Shown: piece after piece, positions 7,100-15,434 of the stretch | How the letters are laid out: the number at the start of each line of letters is the position of its first letter | Numbering within the stretch: the first letter of the stretch is position 1 | Source of the DNA: SIG437 sp045576235 | GTDB taxonomy: Bacteria > Bacillota > Clostridia > UBA1381 > UBA9506 | Direction: 5' to 3' | Assembly: GCA_045576235.1 (NCBI GenBank) | Contig: JAZNGA010000031.1 | Location: 1 to 36,632, forward strand | DNA length: 36,632 nt | The notes under the pieces: model-generated | The model's input: only the letters and a program-made list of their open reading frames with translations | Database searches by the model: none | What the model was told of the DNA's origin: nothing | Position numbers and translations under genes: made by a program

Positions 7100-8074
7100 T
7101 TATCTGTTCTTTTCAAGCCAGCGCTTATAAGCCTCTCTAAGCTCTTCAGCTTTTTCTTCGGGAGCAGTGGGGTTGCAATGAGCCCACGCACCTGTTTCAG
7201 AGGATGCATTAAATTTCTGCTTATCCTTTGAACGCATTGGGGGGAAAAATTCAATGTGGAAATGGAAATAGCTTGATGCGTCTTCAGAATTAACCGGAGA
7301 CTGATGCATACACATCATATAAGGAAAATTGTAATTAAAAAGACAATCAAGAGTTCCCACTGTTGATTTTAAAATGTCAGCAAGAGACATTTTTTCCTTT
7401 TCACTCATATCTTCAAGCGTTGAATAATGACGCTTTGATGCAATAAAAACACCATAAGGATATTCTGACCAAAATGGAAGAAATGTAATAAAATCATCAT
7501 TTTCAATTATGATTCGTTTTGAAAAGCTCTTTTCATTTTCTAAAATATCACAGAAAAGACACTTTCCGTTTTTCTCAAAATGCTCCCGTGATGCTAGAAG
7601 CTCAAGTTCAAGCTTTTTGGGAATGTATGAATAGCCATAAATCTGTCCGTGTGGGTGAGGCATTGTAACGCCGACAACCTCGCCTCTGTTTTCAAAAATA
7701 AAAACATATTTAATTTTTTCATCTTTTTTCATTTCAGAAAAGCGTTCTGTCCATAAATCAACAAGCTCTTTGATGTGAGAAACGGAAAGTTCAGGAAGAG
7801 GTACAGTGTGCTCGGGGGAATATAAAATAACTTCACATTTTCCATATGCCTCTTTTGTTTTATAAAGATGAGTCTCAACATCATCAGGAAGCGGCGGATT
7901 TTGTGACAGAGCAGGAAAGTCGTTATCATATTTATAAACCGTAAATTTATCAGGCACCTTTCCCGAACCGGGACAAAATGGACACCAGTCTTTTGGCATC
8001 TGTGGTCTGTTTTGTCTGTGGGATGCAATCATAACCCAATCCTTTGTGAGAGGATTATATCTTAATTCAGCCAT
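7100..8074 (-). CDS. galT: Galactose-1-phosphate uridylyltransferase
   Basis: Transfers UMP from UDP-glucose to galactose 1-phosphate, giving UDP-galactose and glucose 1-phosphate. HIT-superfamily class I GalT, 324 aa. The active-site motif MPHPHGQIYGY, with the UMP-accepting histidine, lies in the middle; a zinc-type C-x2-C (DWCPFCPGSG) is near the N-terminus, and a second C-x2-C (CLFCDIL) and the HFHIEFFPP stretch follow. It is cotranscribed between rluB (16 bases upstream) and galK (14 bases downstream), a compact gal pair placed behind an RNA-modification gene. Confidence 0.95.
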   Translation of the reverse strand: MAELRYNPLTKDWVMIASHRQNRPQMPKDWCPFCPGSGKVPDKFTVYKYDNDFPALSQNPPLPDDVETHLYKTKEAYGKCEVILYSPEHTVPLPELSVSHIKELVDLWTERFSEMKKDEKIKYVFIFENRGEVVGVTMPHPHGQIYGYSYIPKKLELELLASREHFEKNGKCLFCDILENEKSFSKRIIIENDDFITFLPFWSEYPYGVFIASKRHYSTLEDMSEKEKMSLADILKSTVGTLDCLFNYNFPYMMCMHQSPVNSEDASSYFHFHIEFFPPMRSKDKQKFNASSETGAWAHCNPTAPEEKAEELREAYKRWLEKNR

Positions 8075-8090
8075 AATTTTCCTCCGTTTT

Positions 8091-8810
8091 CTATTTTAAA
8101 AGTTTATTAATTTCTACAGGATTTAAATGTCGCCATTTTCCGCGCGGCAGATTACCGAGAATAATATCATCAACTGCAATTCGTTTTAAGTGAATCACTT
8201 CGTGGCCGACAGCAGAACACATTTTTCTGACTTGTCTGTTTCTGCCCTCGTGAATTGTTATTGTGATTTCTGTTGTGTTATCAGGCTTGTGGCGGACGGA
8301 TACTTTAGCAGGTGATGTCTTTTTGCCATCAATCACAACGCCCTTTGATAAAAGCCTTGACTCGTTTTCTGAAACAATTCCTGAAACTATCGCAACATAT
8401 GTTTTTCTCTTCTCGTTTGACGGATGAGTCAGCTTCTGTGCAAAATCACCGTCATTAGTAAGAAACAAAAGACCTTCAGTATCATAGTCAAGTCTTCCGA
8501 CTGGATAGAGCCTTTCAGAAATGTCGTCAGAAATCAAATCAAGCACAGTTTTTCTTCCAAACTGGTCGCTTGTTGATGTTATATAACCTGTTGGTTTGTT
8601 AAGCATAATGTAATATTTTTTAGATAGTCTCCTGATTGACTTTCCGTCAACAAAGACTTCATCAAATTCCGGGTCAACTTTAGCGCCTGGTTCTGAAACA
8701 GTTAAACCATTTAAAGTGACGCGTCCTTCTGCAATTATTGTTTCGCACGCGCGTCTTGATGCAACACCACATTCGGCCATAAATTTTTGCAATCTGATTT
8801 TATCACTCAT
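8091..8810 (-). CDS. Pseudouridine synthase, RluB/RsuA family
   Basis: Converts a specific uridine in ribosomal RNA to pseudouridine; RluB in relatives acts on 23S rRNA at about position 2605. 239 aa: N-terminal S4 RNA-binding domain (IRLQKFMAECGVASRRACE), then the catalytic domain with the active-site aspartate in GRLDYDTEGLLFLTNDG and the late family motif EGRNRQVRKMC. The start is ATG at 8810 after GGAGGACAGT; an upstream in-frame GTG at 8840 lacks a ribosome binding site. It is first in the rluB-galT-galK message, with its own promoter at 8858-8886. RsuA-type (16S) specificity cannot be excluded. Confidence 0.9.
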   Translation of the reverse strand: MSDKIRLQKFMAECGVASRRACETIIAEGRVTLNGLTVSEPGAKVDPEFDEVFVDGKSIRRLSKKYYIMLNKPTGYITSTSDQFGRKTVLDLISDDISERLYPVGRLDYDTEGLLFLTNDGDFAQKLTHPSNEKRKTYVAIVSGIVSENESRLLSKGVVIDGKKTSPAKVSVRHKPDNTTEITITIHEGRNRQVRKMCSAVGHEVIHLKRIAVDDIILGNLPRGKWRHLNPVEINKLLK

Positions 8811-8857
8811 ACTGTCCTCCAAACGTAAAAAAACATGCACATTTCAGCACTTTATAA

Positions 8858-8886
8858 ATTATATAACACATTATAAATTTTTTCAA
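8858..8886 (-). promoter_or_regulatory. SigA promoter of the rluB-galT-galK operon
   Basis: On the minus strand TTGAAA (8881-8886), 17 bp, TATAAT (8858-8863). It lies between the dacF-like gene and rluB, so the gal genes need not depend on readthrough from dacF. Confidence 0.75.
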
Positions 8887-8928
8887 TATTATTTGACGAT
8901 TTTGTTATATTTTGCCATAAAAAACAGA

Positions 8929-10083
8929 TTATGCATTAAAAAGGTCGGGGAAAATCAAATATGATATTAATCTTTTAAATATATCGTTAAAGGTCGGCTT
9001 AGGTGGTTCCTGATAATAAATGTCCTCACCTGCAAGTAACTCAATTTTACCAATTTTTTTCTCTTTATATGAAATCGTTATGTTCCCTAAAGCAGCACCT
9101 TTTTTTATTGGGGCAAGAATTTTTGCGGGAGCTTTAAAATCAAGATTTATGTTTGAAATGTCATTTTCATCAGTGAGTGTGACATAGAAATTATCGCTTG
9201 CTAAAAGCTCTAAGCGGTCTAATGTGCCATTTTCAACGGGGATTGTTTTTAAAATCATATCCTTTATAATCAGCGGCTTTTTTTTGTAAGCTTTAAATGC
9301 ATTGTCAAGCATTTTCTTGTGGTCATTCCAGTCATCCGGCGCATTTAAAGTGACGGCAATAACTCTGAAGCCGTCGCGTTCAGCAGCAGAAACAAGACAT
9401 CTTCCCGTTTTTTTTGTGTAGCCTGTTTTAACTCCGATGCATCCGCTATATAAATTTAAAAGCTTGTTGTGATTAGAAAGTGAACGCATATAACTTTCAT
9501 TACCGTTTGAAATATTTTTTGTTTTTGTTGAAACAATTTCTCTGAATTTTTCATTTTCAAGCGCAGCTTTTGTTATGATTGCAAGGTCATATGCTGTTGT
9601 ATAGTGACCATCGGCATCAAGTCCGTTTGGATTTTTAAATGAAGTGTTCTTAAGTCCGAGACTTTTTGCCTTATCAGTCATCATTTTTGCAAAATTCTGG
9701 ACGCTTCCTGCGACATGTTCTGCTATGGCAACAGCTGCATCATTTCCTGATGCAAGCATCAGACCATAAAGAAGCTCTTCCAAGCTAATTTCTTCACCTG
9801 CTTTAAGATAAATGCTTGAGCCTTCAACCCCTGCGGCGCTTGAACTGACTTTTACAATATCTGAAAGAGAAGAATTTTCCATTGCGACAAGAGCTGTCAT
9901 AATTTTTGTTGTGCTTGCCATTGAATGTCTTTCGTGAGCGTTTTTTTCATAGAGAACATTTCCGCTTAAAGCATCAATCACACACGCATATTTTGCTGAA
10001 ACACTCAAAGCTTCAGCTTTTAAATTGCTTGTTGATGTGAAGAAAACAGTGATAATTGTTATGGTTAGAATAATTTTTTTCAA
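8929..10083 (-). CDS. D-alanyl-D-alanine carboxypeptidase (DacF/PBP5 family)
   Basis: Low-molecular-weight penicillin-binding protein that trims the terminal D-Ala of peptidoglycan stem peptides outside the membrane. 384 aa: signal peptide (MKKIILTITIITVFF, then a cleavage region around Ala-Glu-Ala at 23-25); the peptidase S11 domain with the catalytic S-x-x-K in MASTTKIMTAL, the S-x-N in LASGNDAAVA and the K-T-G in GVKTGYTKKTG; and a C-terminal beta domain ending in an aromatic, probably membrane-associating tail. The start is TTG at 10083, 8 bases from GGAGG. In Bacillus dacF sits next to spoIIA; here it is 12 kb away, so a sporulation role is not implied by position. Confidence 0.92.
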   Translation of the reverse strand: MKKIILTITIITVFFTSTSNLKAEALSVSAKYACVIDALSGNVLYEKNAHERHSMASTTKIMTALVAMENSSLSDIVKVSSSAAGVEGSSIYLKAGEEISLEELLYGLMLASGNDAAVAIAEHVAGSVQNFAKMMTDKAKSLGLKNTSFKNPNGLDADGHYTTAYDLAIITKAALENEKFREIVSTKTKNISNGNESYMRSLSNHNKLLNLYSGCIGVKTGYTKKTGRCLVSAAERDGFRVIAVTLNAPDDWNDHKKMLDNAFKAYKKKPLIIKDMILKTIPVENGTLDRLELLASDNFYVTLTDENDISNINLDFKAPAKILAPIKKGAALGNITISYKEKKIGKIELLAGEDIYYQEPPKPTFNDIFKRLISYLIFPDLFNA

Positions 10084-10180
10084 TTTAAATACCTCCTATA
10101 AACTATAATAAAATAATATTAATGAAACCTGTAAAAATTTCACATAAACTGATAAAATTAATTTTTTTTTATTCGAGCGT

Positions 10181-10209
10181 TTGAAAATGAAAAAATCAGA
10201 CTATATTAT
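10181..10209 (+). promoter_or_regulatory. SigA-type promoter of hpf
   Basis: TTGAAA (10181-10186), 17 bp, TATTAT (10204-10209), about 40 bases before the hpf start. Confidence 0.65.
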
Positions 10210-10250
10210 AAGTAAGGAAGTAAAAAACCTATATAAAGGAGTGGACAGTG

Positions 10251-10790
10251 ATGAAAATAACAATTTCCGGAAAACAAATCCTATTAACAGATGCACTAAA
10301 GGCGAGAGTTGAAGATAAATTTGCCAAACTTGACCGCTATTTCCACAAGGAGACAGAGGCCTTCATAACATTGTCCGTTCAGAGAGAATATCAGACGATT
10401 GAAGCAACAATTCAGTCCGGGAACCTGATTTTGAGGGCGGAAGAGGGAACAGATGATATGTATGTTTCCATAGATATGGCTGTTGACACATTGGAAAGAC
10501 AGCTCAGAAAACATAAAACAAGAATTGAAAAGAAGCTCAAAAAAGAATATTTTGAGGCTTCTCGATTAAAAGAAATTCCATATGACGAAGAAGTGGCAGA
10601 AGAGGTTGAATTTAAAATTGTAAAGACAAAGAAGTTTGAAGTTAAGCCAATGAGTCCTGAAGAAGCGATTTTGCAGATGAATTTGATAGGACATCAGTTC
10701 TTTGTTTTCGAAAATGCCGAATCGGGTGACTCTAATGTAGTTTATAAAAGAAAGGATGGTAACTACGGTTTGATTGAACTGGAAAAATAG
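10251..10790 (+). CDS. hpf: Ribosome hibernation promoting factor, long form
   Basis: Binds the 30S subunit and drives formation of inactive 100S ribosome dimers when growth slows. 179 aa, the length of the long HPF of Gram-positive bacteria: an N-terminal S30AE domain (KITISGKQILLTDALKARVE) over about residues 1-100, a linker, then the dimerisation domain from residue 120 (KPMSPEEAILQMNLIGHQF ... VVYKRKDGNYGLIEL). The start is ATG at 10251, 9 bases after AAAGGAG; the GTG just before it at 10248 is the alternative. Monocistronic, with its own promoter and the terminator at 10932-10957. Confidence 0.93.
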   Translation: MKITISGKQILLTDALKARVEDKFAKLDRYFHKETEAFITLSVQREYQTIEATIQSGNLILRAEEGTDDMYVSIDMAVDTLERQLRKHKTRIEKKLKKEYFEASRLKEIPYDEEVAEEVEFKIVKTKKFEVKPMSPEEAILQMNLIGHQFFVFENAESGDSNVVYKRKDGNYGLIELEK

Positions 10791-10807
10791 TCCTAAATAC
10801 ACCAGGT

Positions 10808-10925
10808 GAGCCAATGTGAGATTTTATATATAAGCCAAAAACTATCATAATTTTAACATGATTAATTTACTTCCTGTAATAAATACTATATGTTTGTTTT
10901 GATAATTTCGTTCTCACATTGGCTC
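10808..10925. repeat. 118-bp element bounded by 14-bp perfect inverted repeats
   Basis: GAGCCAATGTGAGA at 10808-10821 reappears as its exact reverse complement at 10912-10925, with a 90-bp A+T-rich interior that has no ORF. No target-site duplication is visible at the flanks. It lies between hpf and its terminator, so it would be transcribed as a 3' UTR and could fold into a long-armed hairpin. It could be a MITE-like remnant or a pair of operator sites. Confidence 0.6.
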
Positions 10926-10931
10926 CTTCAC

Positions 10932-10957
10932 AAAAAGGTTGTTTTTACAACCTTTTT
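10932..10957 (+). terminator. Terminator of hpf
   Basis: AAAAAGGTTGT (10932-10942) pairs with ACAACCTTTTT (10947-10957) around a TTTT loop: an 11-bp stem ending in a T-run. It may work in both directions. Confidence 0.8.
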
Positions 10958-10962
10958 CTCTA

Positions 10963-10990
10963 TTGACATTAATAAAATTTTTGATATAAT
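10963..10990 (+). promoter_or_regulatory. SigA promoter of the AraC-family regulator gene
   Basis: Consensus TTGACA (10963-10968) and TATAAT (10985-10990) separated by 16 bp, about 35 bases before the start codon. Confidence 0.8.
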
Positions 10991-11024
10991 AGAATAGAAA
11001 ATTTTTAGAAAGGGGGGAGAAGTA

Positions 11025-11861
11025 ATGCAAAAAACAAGCCAGGATATAAATTATGGTGATTTCTATCTTGAATATAAAGACAAACCGCTTCAGGAGCAGT
11101 ATAAAAAAGAGCATTACCACAATGCCTGGGAGTTTTATTTTTATTTGGGCGAAAGCATGACATTTTTCTTAAATGACACAAGCTATAATGTCGGAAAGTT
11201 CGATTTTGTTTTTGTTGATAAACATATTTACCATAAGACAAGCTATAAAAACAATGAGAAAGAACGAATTTTAATAGTTGTAAAAGATAGTTTCTTCAGC
11301 TTGTTTAATGATAAAGAGTCGATTTACAACTGTCTTAAAAATATAAACAGAATTCCTGCGCTGACTTTTAAAGGTGATGCAAAAAAACTAATTTGTGACA
11401 AATTCCTGCGAATTGCAAGACTTTATGAAGCAGAAGAAGAATTAAATGACATAATGCAGATTTATTTTGCTGAACTGCTGGCAACAATAAGTGATATGAT
11501 TGATAATGATGAGGCTTCTGTTGCAAACATTCTGAAAAACAAGAACTCATTGTTAATATCGCAAATAACCAACTACATAAATAATCATTATTTTGAAAAA
11601 ATATCGCTTGAATTTTTAAGCGAAAGGTTTTTTGTTGATAAATTTCATATGTGTCACATTTTTAAAAAGAAAACTGGCATGACCATCGTTGATTTTATAA
11701 ATCAAAAAAGAATGACGGAAGCGAAAATACTTTTAACGACAACAACAATGTCAATTTTTGACATATCAAACGTTGTCGGATTTCAGAATCAGAACTATTT
11801 TGCTTCGATTTTCAAAAGACAGTTTGGAATGACGCCGAGAGAATATCGTCGAAAAAAATAA
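11025..11861 (+). CDS. AraC-family transcriptional regulator
   Basis: DNA-binding regulator, 278 aa. The N-terminal half looks like a cupin ligand-binding domain (HYHNAWEFYFYLG, then a GKFDFVFVDKHIYH stretch). The C-terminal ~100 residues hold the two AraC helix-turn-helices: the first around ISLEFLSERFFVDKFHMCHIF and the second around SIFDISNVVGFQNQNYFASIFKRQFGMTPREYRR, the latter matching the AraC signature. ATG at 11025 follows the strong site AAAGGGGGGAGAAG. It stands alone between two terminators, with no metabolic gene beside it, so its target is unknown; such cupin-AraC proteins usually sense sugars or related small molecules. Confidence 0.9.
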   Translation: MQKTSQDINYGDFYLEYKDKPLQEQYKKEHYHNAWEFYFYLGESMTFFLNDTSYNVGKFDFVFVDKHIYHKTSYKNNEKERILIVVKDSFFSLFNDKESIYNCLKNINRIPALTFKGDAKKLICDKFLRIARLYEAEEELNDIMQIYFAELLATISDMIDNDEASVANILKNKNSLLISQITNYINNHYFEKISLEFLSERFFVDKFHMCHIFKKKTGMTIVDFINQKRMTEAKILLTTTTMSIFDISNVVGFQNQNYFASIFKRQFGMTPREYRRKK

Positions 11862-11897
11862 AAGCGAAGATGTGGGATTAGCATCTTCGCCTTTTTT
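11861..11897. terminator. Bidirectional terminator between the AraC-family gene and pcrA
   Basis: GCGAAGATG (11864-11872) pairs with CATCTTCGC (11882-11890), followed by CTTTTTT on the plus strand and CTTTTATTTTTTTC on the minus strand. The two genes converge here. Confidence 0.85.
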
Positions 11898-11931
11898 ATT
11901 TTAGTCATCAGTTCGAATCTCAGTTGGCTAA

Positions 11932-14136
11932 CTAACTTTCTTTTTTTAGTTTAGCAAAGGCTCCCATAAGAGATTTTGTTCCAACATCGTCAAACGCTAT
12001 TTCTATTCTGACATCACTTCCTGATGGAGTGATTGAAAGAACCATACCTCTGCCGAATTTTCTGTGACTCACAACATCACCAGGCTTAAAGTCGATGTTT
12101 TGAGGTGTGCTTCTGACATCAAAGGCTCTTTTGTTCATTATATCAGCTATCATATCACTATGAGAACGGGTTCGGGCAGGGATGCTTTGAGAAATTGAAA
12201 TCTGTTGTTCTTTTGGCTCATTAAGCTTGTTTAAACATTCCTCCGGGATTTCTGCTAAAAAACGGGATTCTCTTGCATATTGTGATTCGTTATATAGTCG
12301 TCTCATATTTGCAAAAGAAAGAGAAAGATATTTTTTTGCTCTTGTAATACCAACATAACAAAGTCTGCGTTCTTCTTCAATTTCTGATTGGTCCAAAACA
12401 GAACGACTGCTCGGGAAAAGTCCTTCTTCCATACCGCACAAGAAAACGCAAGGGAATTCAAGCCCTTTTGAGCTGTGAAGAGTCATTAAAACGACAGTAT
12501 CCTGAGTTTCGTCATAGTTGTCAACATCGGCGACAAGCGCTGTTGTCTCTAAAAATTCAGAAAGATTGGGGTTTTCTGCATCCTTTTCATATTCTAAAGC
12601 AGATGCTCTGAACTGTTCCAGATTTTCAAGTCTTGATTGATTTTCTACTGTTTCCTCGCTTGTAAGCATATCAACATATCCGCTTTTTGTTAAAACATAC
12701 TCAATAATTTCAGATGGCAGCATGGTCTCAGCTTTTTCGCGGACTTCATCAATAAGATTTGTGAACATTATGAGCTTATCTGCAACCTTAGAAAGCTCAG
12801 GGAACATCATTGCTTTTTGCATTGCGGAAAACATACTGATTCCATTTTCATCAGCAGTTTTAGCAACCTTTTCAAGAGTCTGTGTTCCGATTTTTCTTGA
12901 AGGTTCATTCACAACACGAATTAAGCTGATGTTGTCAGAAGGGTTTGCAATGAGCCTTGTGTATGCTAAAGCATCTTTAACTTCTTTTCTGTCATAGAAC
13001 CTCAGACCTGCAAGCACTCTGTAGGGAATAGAGGAGCCGGAAAGCGTGGTTTCAATAATTCTGGACTGTGCATTTGTTCTGTATAAAATAGCGCAGTCGG
13101 AATATTTATAGCCGTTTGAGAGCGCCTTATTTATTGAGTCAACAATATAATATGCCTCGTCATATTCGTTTTCTGCTCTATATAAATCAATTTTTTCGCC
13201 GCTTCCGTTTTCAGTCCATAATGTTTTGCCTTTTCTGCCAATGTTATTTGAAATAACAGCGTTTGCTGCATTTAAAATATGCTGAGTTGAACGATAATTC
13301 TGCTCAAGCTTAATTACCTTTGTAGCAGGAAATTCACGCTCAAAATCAAGAATGTTGTTAATGTTTGCACCTCTGAATTTATATATGCTCTGGTCGTCAT
13401 CACCAACAACACAAATATTTTGATGAACAGCCGCTAAAGTAGAACTTAAAAGATATTGAGCGTTGTTTGTATCCTGATATTCATCAACAAAAACATACTT
13501 AAATCTATTCTGATAATATGAAAGAACATCAGGATTTTCTGAAAAGAGACGGACGGTAAGCATAATTATATCATCAAAATCAAGCGCATTTGATTCTGAA
13601 AGCCTTTTCTGATAGAGAGAATAAGCCTTTGCTATAAGTGATTTTCTATAGTCTGTCTCATTTGCGGCCATATATGCCGATGCGTCTAAAAGATTATCTT
13701 TAGCAGATGAAATCTCAGAAAGCACACTTTTATAAGGCAGGTGTTTTTCATCAATGTTAAGCTCTTTTAAGCATCTCTTTATAAGCGTTTTCTGGTCCTG
13801 AGAATCATATATAACAAAATCTTTGTCATAGCCTAATTTCTCAATGTTTTTTCTTAAAATTTTCATGCAGGCAGAGTGAAAAGTATTAATCCACATACCA
13901 TCTGCACCTTCGCCAAGTATTGCTTCAATACGGGTTTTCATCTCGTTTGCAGCTTTATTTGTGAAGGTTATGGCAAGTATTTCACTCGGGAAGCACAAGC
14001 GTTTTTCAAGTATGTAAGCAATCTTATTTACAACAACAGTTGTTTTTCCACTCCCTGCACCTGCCAAAATAAGCACGGGCCCGTCTGTTGTTAAAATAGC
14101 CTCTCGTTGCATTGGGTTAAATTTATCTAAGTTCAT
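11932..14136 (-). CDS. pcrA: ATP-dependent DNA helicase PcrA (UvrD/Rep family)
   Basis: 3'-5' superfamily 1 DNA helicase used in repair, rolling-circle replication and clearing RecA or RNA polymerase from DNA. About 734 aa, the normal PcrA length. Motifs in order: Q motif NPMQREAI, Walker A AGAGSGKT near residue 30, motif II VFVDEYQDT, motif III VGDDDQSIYKFRGA, motif IV QNYRST, motif V VLMTLHSSKGLEF and motif VI RRLCYVGITRAK, with a C-terminal Tudor-like piece (GDVVSHRKFGRGMVLSI). Start ambiguous: ATG at 14136 gives the usual family N-terminus but lies 13 bases from AAGGA; TTG at 14145 lies 4 bases from it. Either start overlaps the end of trmFO, so translation is coupled. Last gene of the xseB-to-pcrA operon. 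Confidence 0.95.
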   Translation of the reverse strand: MNLDKFNPMQREAILTTDGPVLILAGAGSGKTTVVVNKIAYILEKRLCFPSEILAITFTNKAANEMKTRIEAILGEGADGMWINTFHSACMKILRKNIEKLGYDKDFVIYDSQDQKTLIKRCLKELNIDEKHLPYKSVLSEISSAKDNLLDASAYMAANETDYRKSLIAKAYSLYQKRLSESNALDFDDIIMLTVRLFSENPDVLSYYQNRFKYVFVDEYQDTNNAQYLLSSTLAAVHQNICVVGDDDQSIYKFRGANINNILDFEREFPATKVIKLEQNYRSTQHILNAANAVISNNIGRKGKTLWTENGSGEKIDLYRAENEYDEAYYIVDSINKALSNGYKYSDCAILYRTNAQSRIIETTLSGSSIPYRVLAGLRFYDRKEVKDALAYTRLIANPSDNISLIRVVNEPSRKIGTQTLEKVAKTADENGISMFSAMQKAMMFPELSKVADKLIMFTNLIDEVREKAETMLPSEIIEYVLTKSGYVDMLTSEETVENQSRLENLEQFRASALEYEKDAENPNLSEFLETTALVADVDNYDETQDTVVLMTLHSSKGLEFPCVFLCGMEEGLFPSSRSVLDQSEIEEERRLCYVGITRAKKYLSLSFANMRRLYNESQYARESRFLAEIPEECLNKLNEPKEQQISISQSIPARTRSHSDMIADIMNKRAFDVRSTPQNIDFKPGDVVSHRKFGRGMVLSITPSGSDVRIEIAFDDVGTKSLMGAFAKLKKES

Positions 14137-15433
14137 ATTTGTCAATTATTCCTTTCAAGGTTTCTAAAGCTCTGGCTGAAATCCTTTCATATCTTTCTTT
14201 TTTGTTTTTAATTCTCTCGTCAAGTGAATCAATAATGCCAAAATTTATGTTCATTGGCTGAAAGTTTTTTCCTTCGAAAGAAGAAATATATTCAGCTAAA
14301 GCCCCTGTTGCAGTTTTTGCGGTAAAAACCACCGGTTCCTTTCCAAGAAGATGCATCGCAGCATTAATTCCTGCGGCTATGCCTGATGACGCCGACTCAA
14401 CATAACCCTCAACGCCCGTGATTTGTCCGGCAAAGAAAAGTCCTTTTCGCACTTTTGACTCATAGGTGTTTTTAAGCAGAGAAGGCGAGTTTAAATATGT
14501 GTTTCTGTGCATCACGCCATAGCGCACTATCTCCACATCTTTAAGCCCAGGAATCATTGAAAACACGCGTTTTTGTTCGCCAAATTTAAGGTGTGTCTGA
14601 AACCCGACAATGTTATAGAGAGTGCCTTGCGAATTATCCTGACGAAGCTGAACAACAGCGTAATATTCCTCACCTGTTTCAGGATTTTCAAGACCAACAG
14701 GCTTTAAAGGACCGAAGCGCAGAGTGTCTTCACCGCGTCGTGCCATAACTTCAACAGGCATACATCCTTCAAAAACCTTCTCATCCTCAAAATCCTTGAC
14801 CAAAGCGCCTTCAGCAGATATTAGTGCTTCATAAAATGCTAAATATTCTTCTTTTGTCATAGGACAATTCAAATAGTCTGCTGTTCCTTTGTCGTAGCGT
14901 GCTTTTCGGTAAACAATGCTTTTGTCAATTGAATCATATGTAATAATTGGTGCGGCAGCATCGTAAAAAGATAAACCGCTTGAACCGAAAAATTCTTTAA
15001 TATTTTCAGAAAGACTATCAGAAGTGAGTGGTCCGGTTGCCACTATAACACAATCAGCCTCGGGAATTTCCGTCACTTCTTCATTTTTGACTTCAATATA
15101 TGAATTGCTAAGTATTTTTTCAGTTATGGTTTTGGCAAATTCTGTCCTGTCAACAGCAAGAGCACCGCCTGCAGGAACGCGCGTTTTTTTAGCTGATTCC
15201 ATAACAATAGAGCCTAAAGCCTCCATCTCAAGCTTTAAAAGACCTGCACCGTTTGCACATCCTTCAGCACGGAGCGAATTTGAACAGACAAGCTCTGCAA
15301 AAAAATCTGATTTATGAGCAGGGCTTTTCTTTTTGGGCTTCATTTCGTAAAGTTCTGTGTATATATTATATTTTGCAAGCTGCCATGCTGCTTCACAACC
15401 TGCGAGACCTGCGCCGATAACTATTGCTTTCAC
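14123..15433 (-). CDS. trmFO: Methylenetetrahydrofolate-tRNA (uracil-5-)-methyltransferase TrmFO
   Basis: Folate- and FAD-dependent enzyme that makes 5-methyluridine at position 54 in the tRNA T loop. 436 aa, matching the family length. The N-terminal FAD-binding signature is VIGAGLAGCEAAWQLAK; the catalytic-cysteine region is FAELVCSNSLRAEG; the late FAD stretch is FFAGQITGVEGYVESASSG. The true start is GTG at 15433, 6 bases after GGAGG; a longer in-frame extension upstream overlaps the preceding acetyltransferase gene and has no ribosome binding site. The GTG follows the stop of that gene by one base. Confidence 0.95.
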   Translation of the reverse strand: MKAIVIGAGLAGCEAAWQLAKYNIYTELYEMKPKKKSPAHKSDFFAELVCSNSLRAEGCANGAGLLKLEMEALGSIVMESAKKTRVPAGGALAVDRTEFAKTITEKILSNSYIEVKNEEVTEIPEADCVIVATGPLTSDSLSENIKEFFGSSGLSFYDAAAPIITYDSIDKSIVYRKARYDKGTADYLNCPMTKEEYLAFYEALISAEGALVKDFEDEKVFEGCMPVEVMARRGEDTLRFGPLKPVGLENPETGEEYYAVVQLRQDNSQGTLYNIVGFQTHLKFGEQKRVFSMIPGLKDVEIVRYGVMHRNTYLNSPSLLKNTYESKVRKGLFFAGQITGVEGYVESASSGIAAGINAAMHLLGKEPVVFTAKTATGALAEYISSFEGKNFQPMNINFGIIDSLDERIKNKKERYERISARALETLKGIIDKYELR

Positions 15434-15434
15434 G

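Noticed and set aside
11905..11925. GTTCGAATCTC resembling a tRNA T arm after the AraC-family gene
   Set aside because: No acceptor stem, anticodon arm or CCA end can be formed around it.
11932..14136. SOS box for pcrA
   Set aside because: No GAAC-N4-GTTC was noticed upstream; pcrA overlaps trmFO and is read as part of the long operon.
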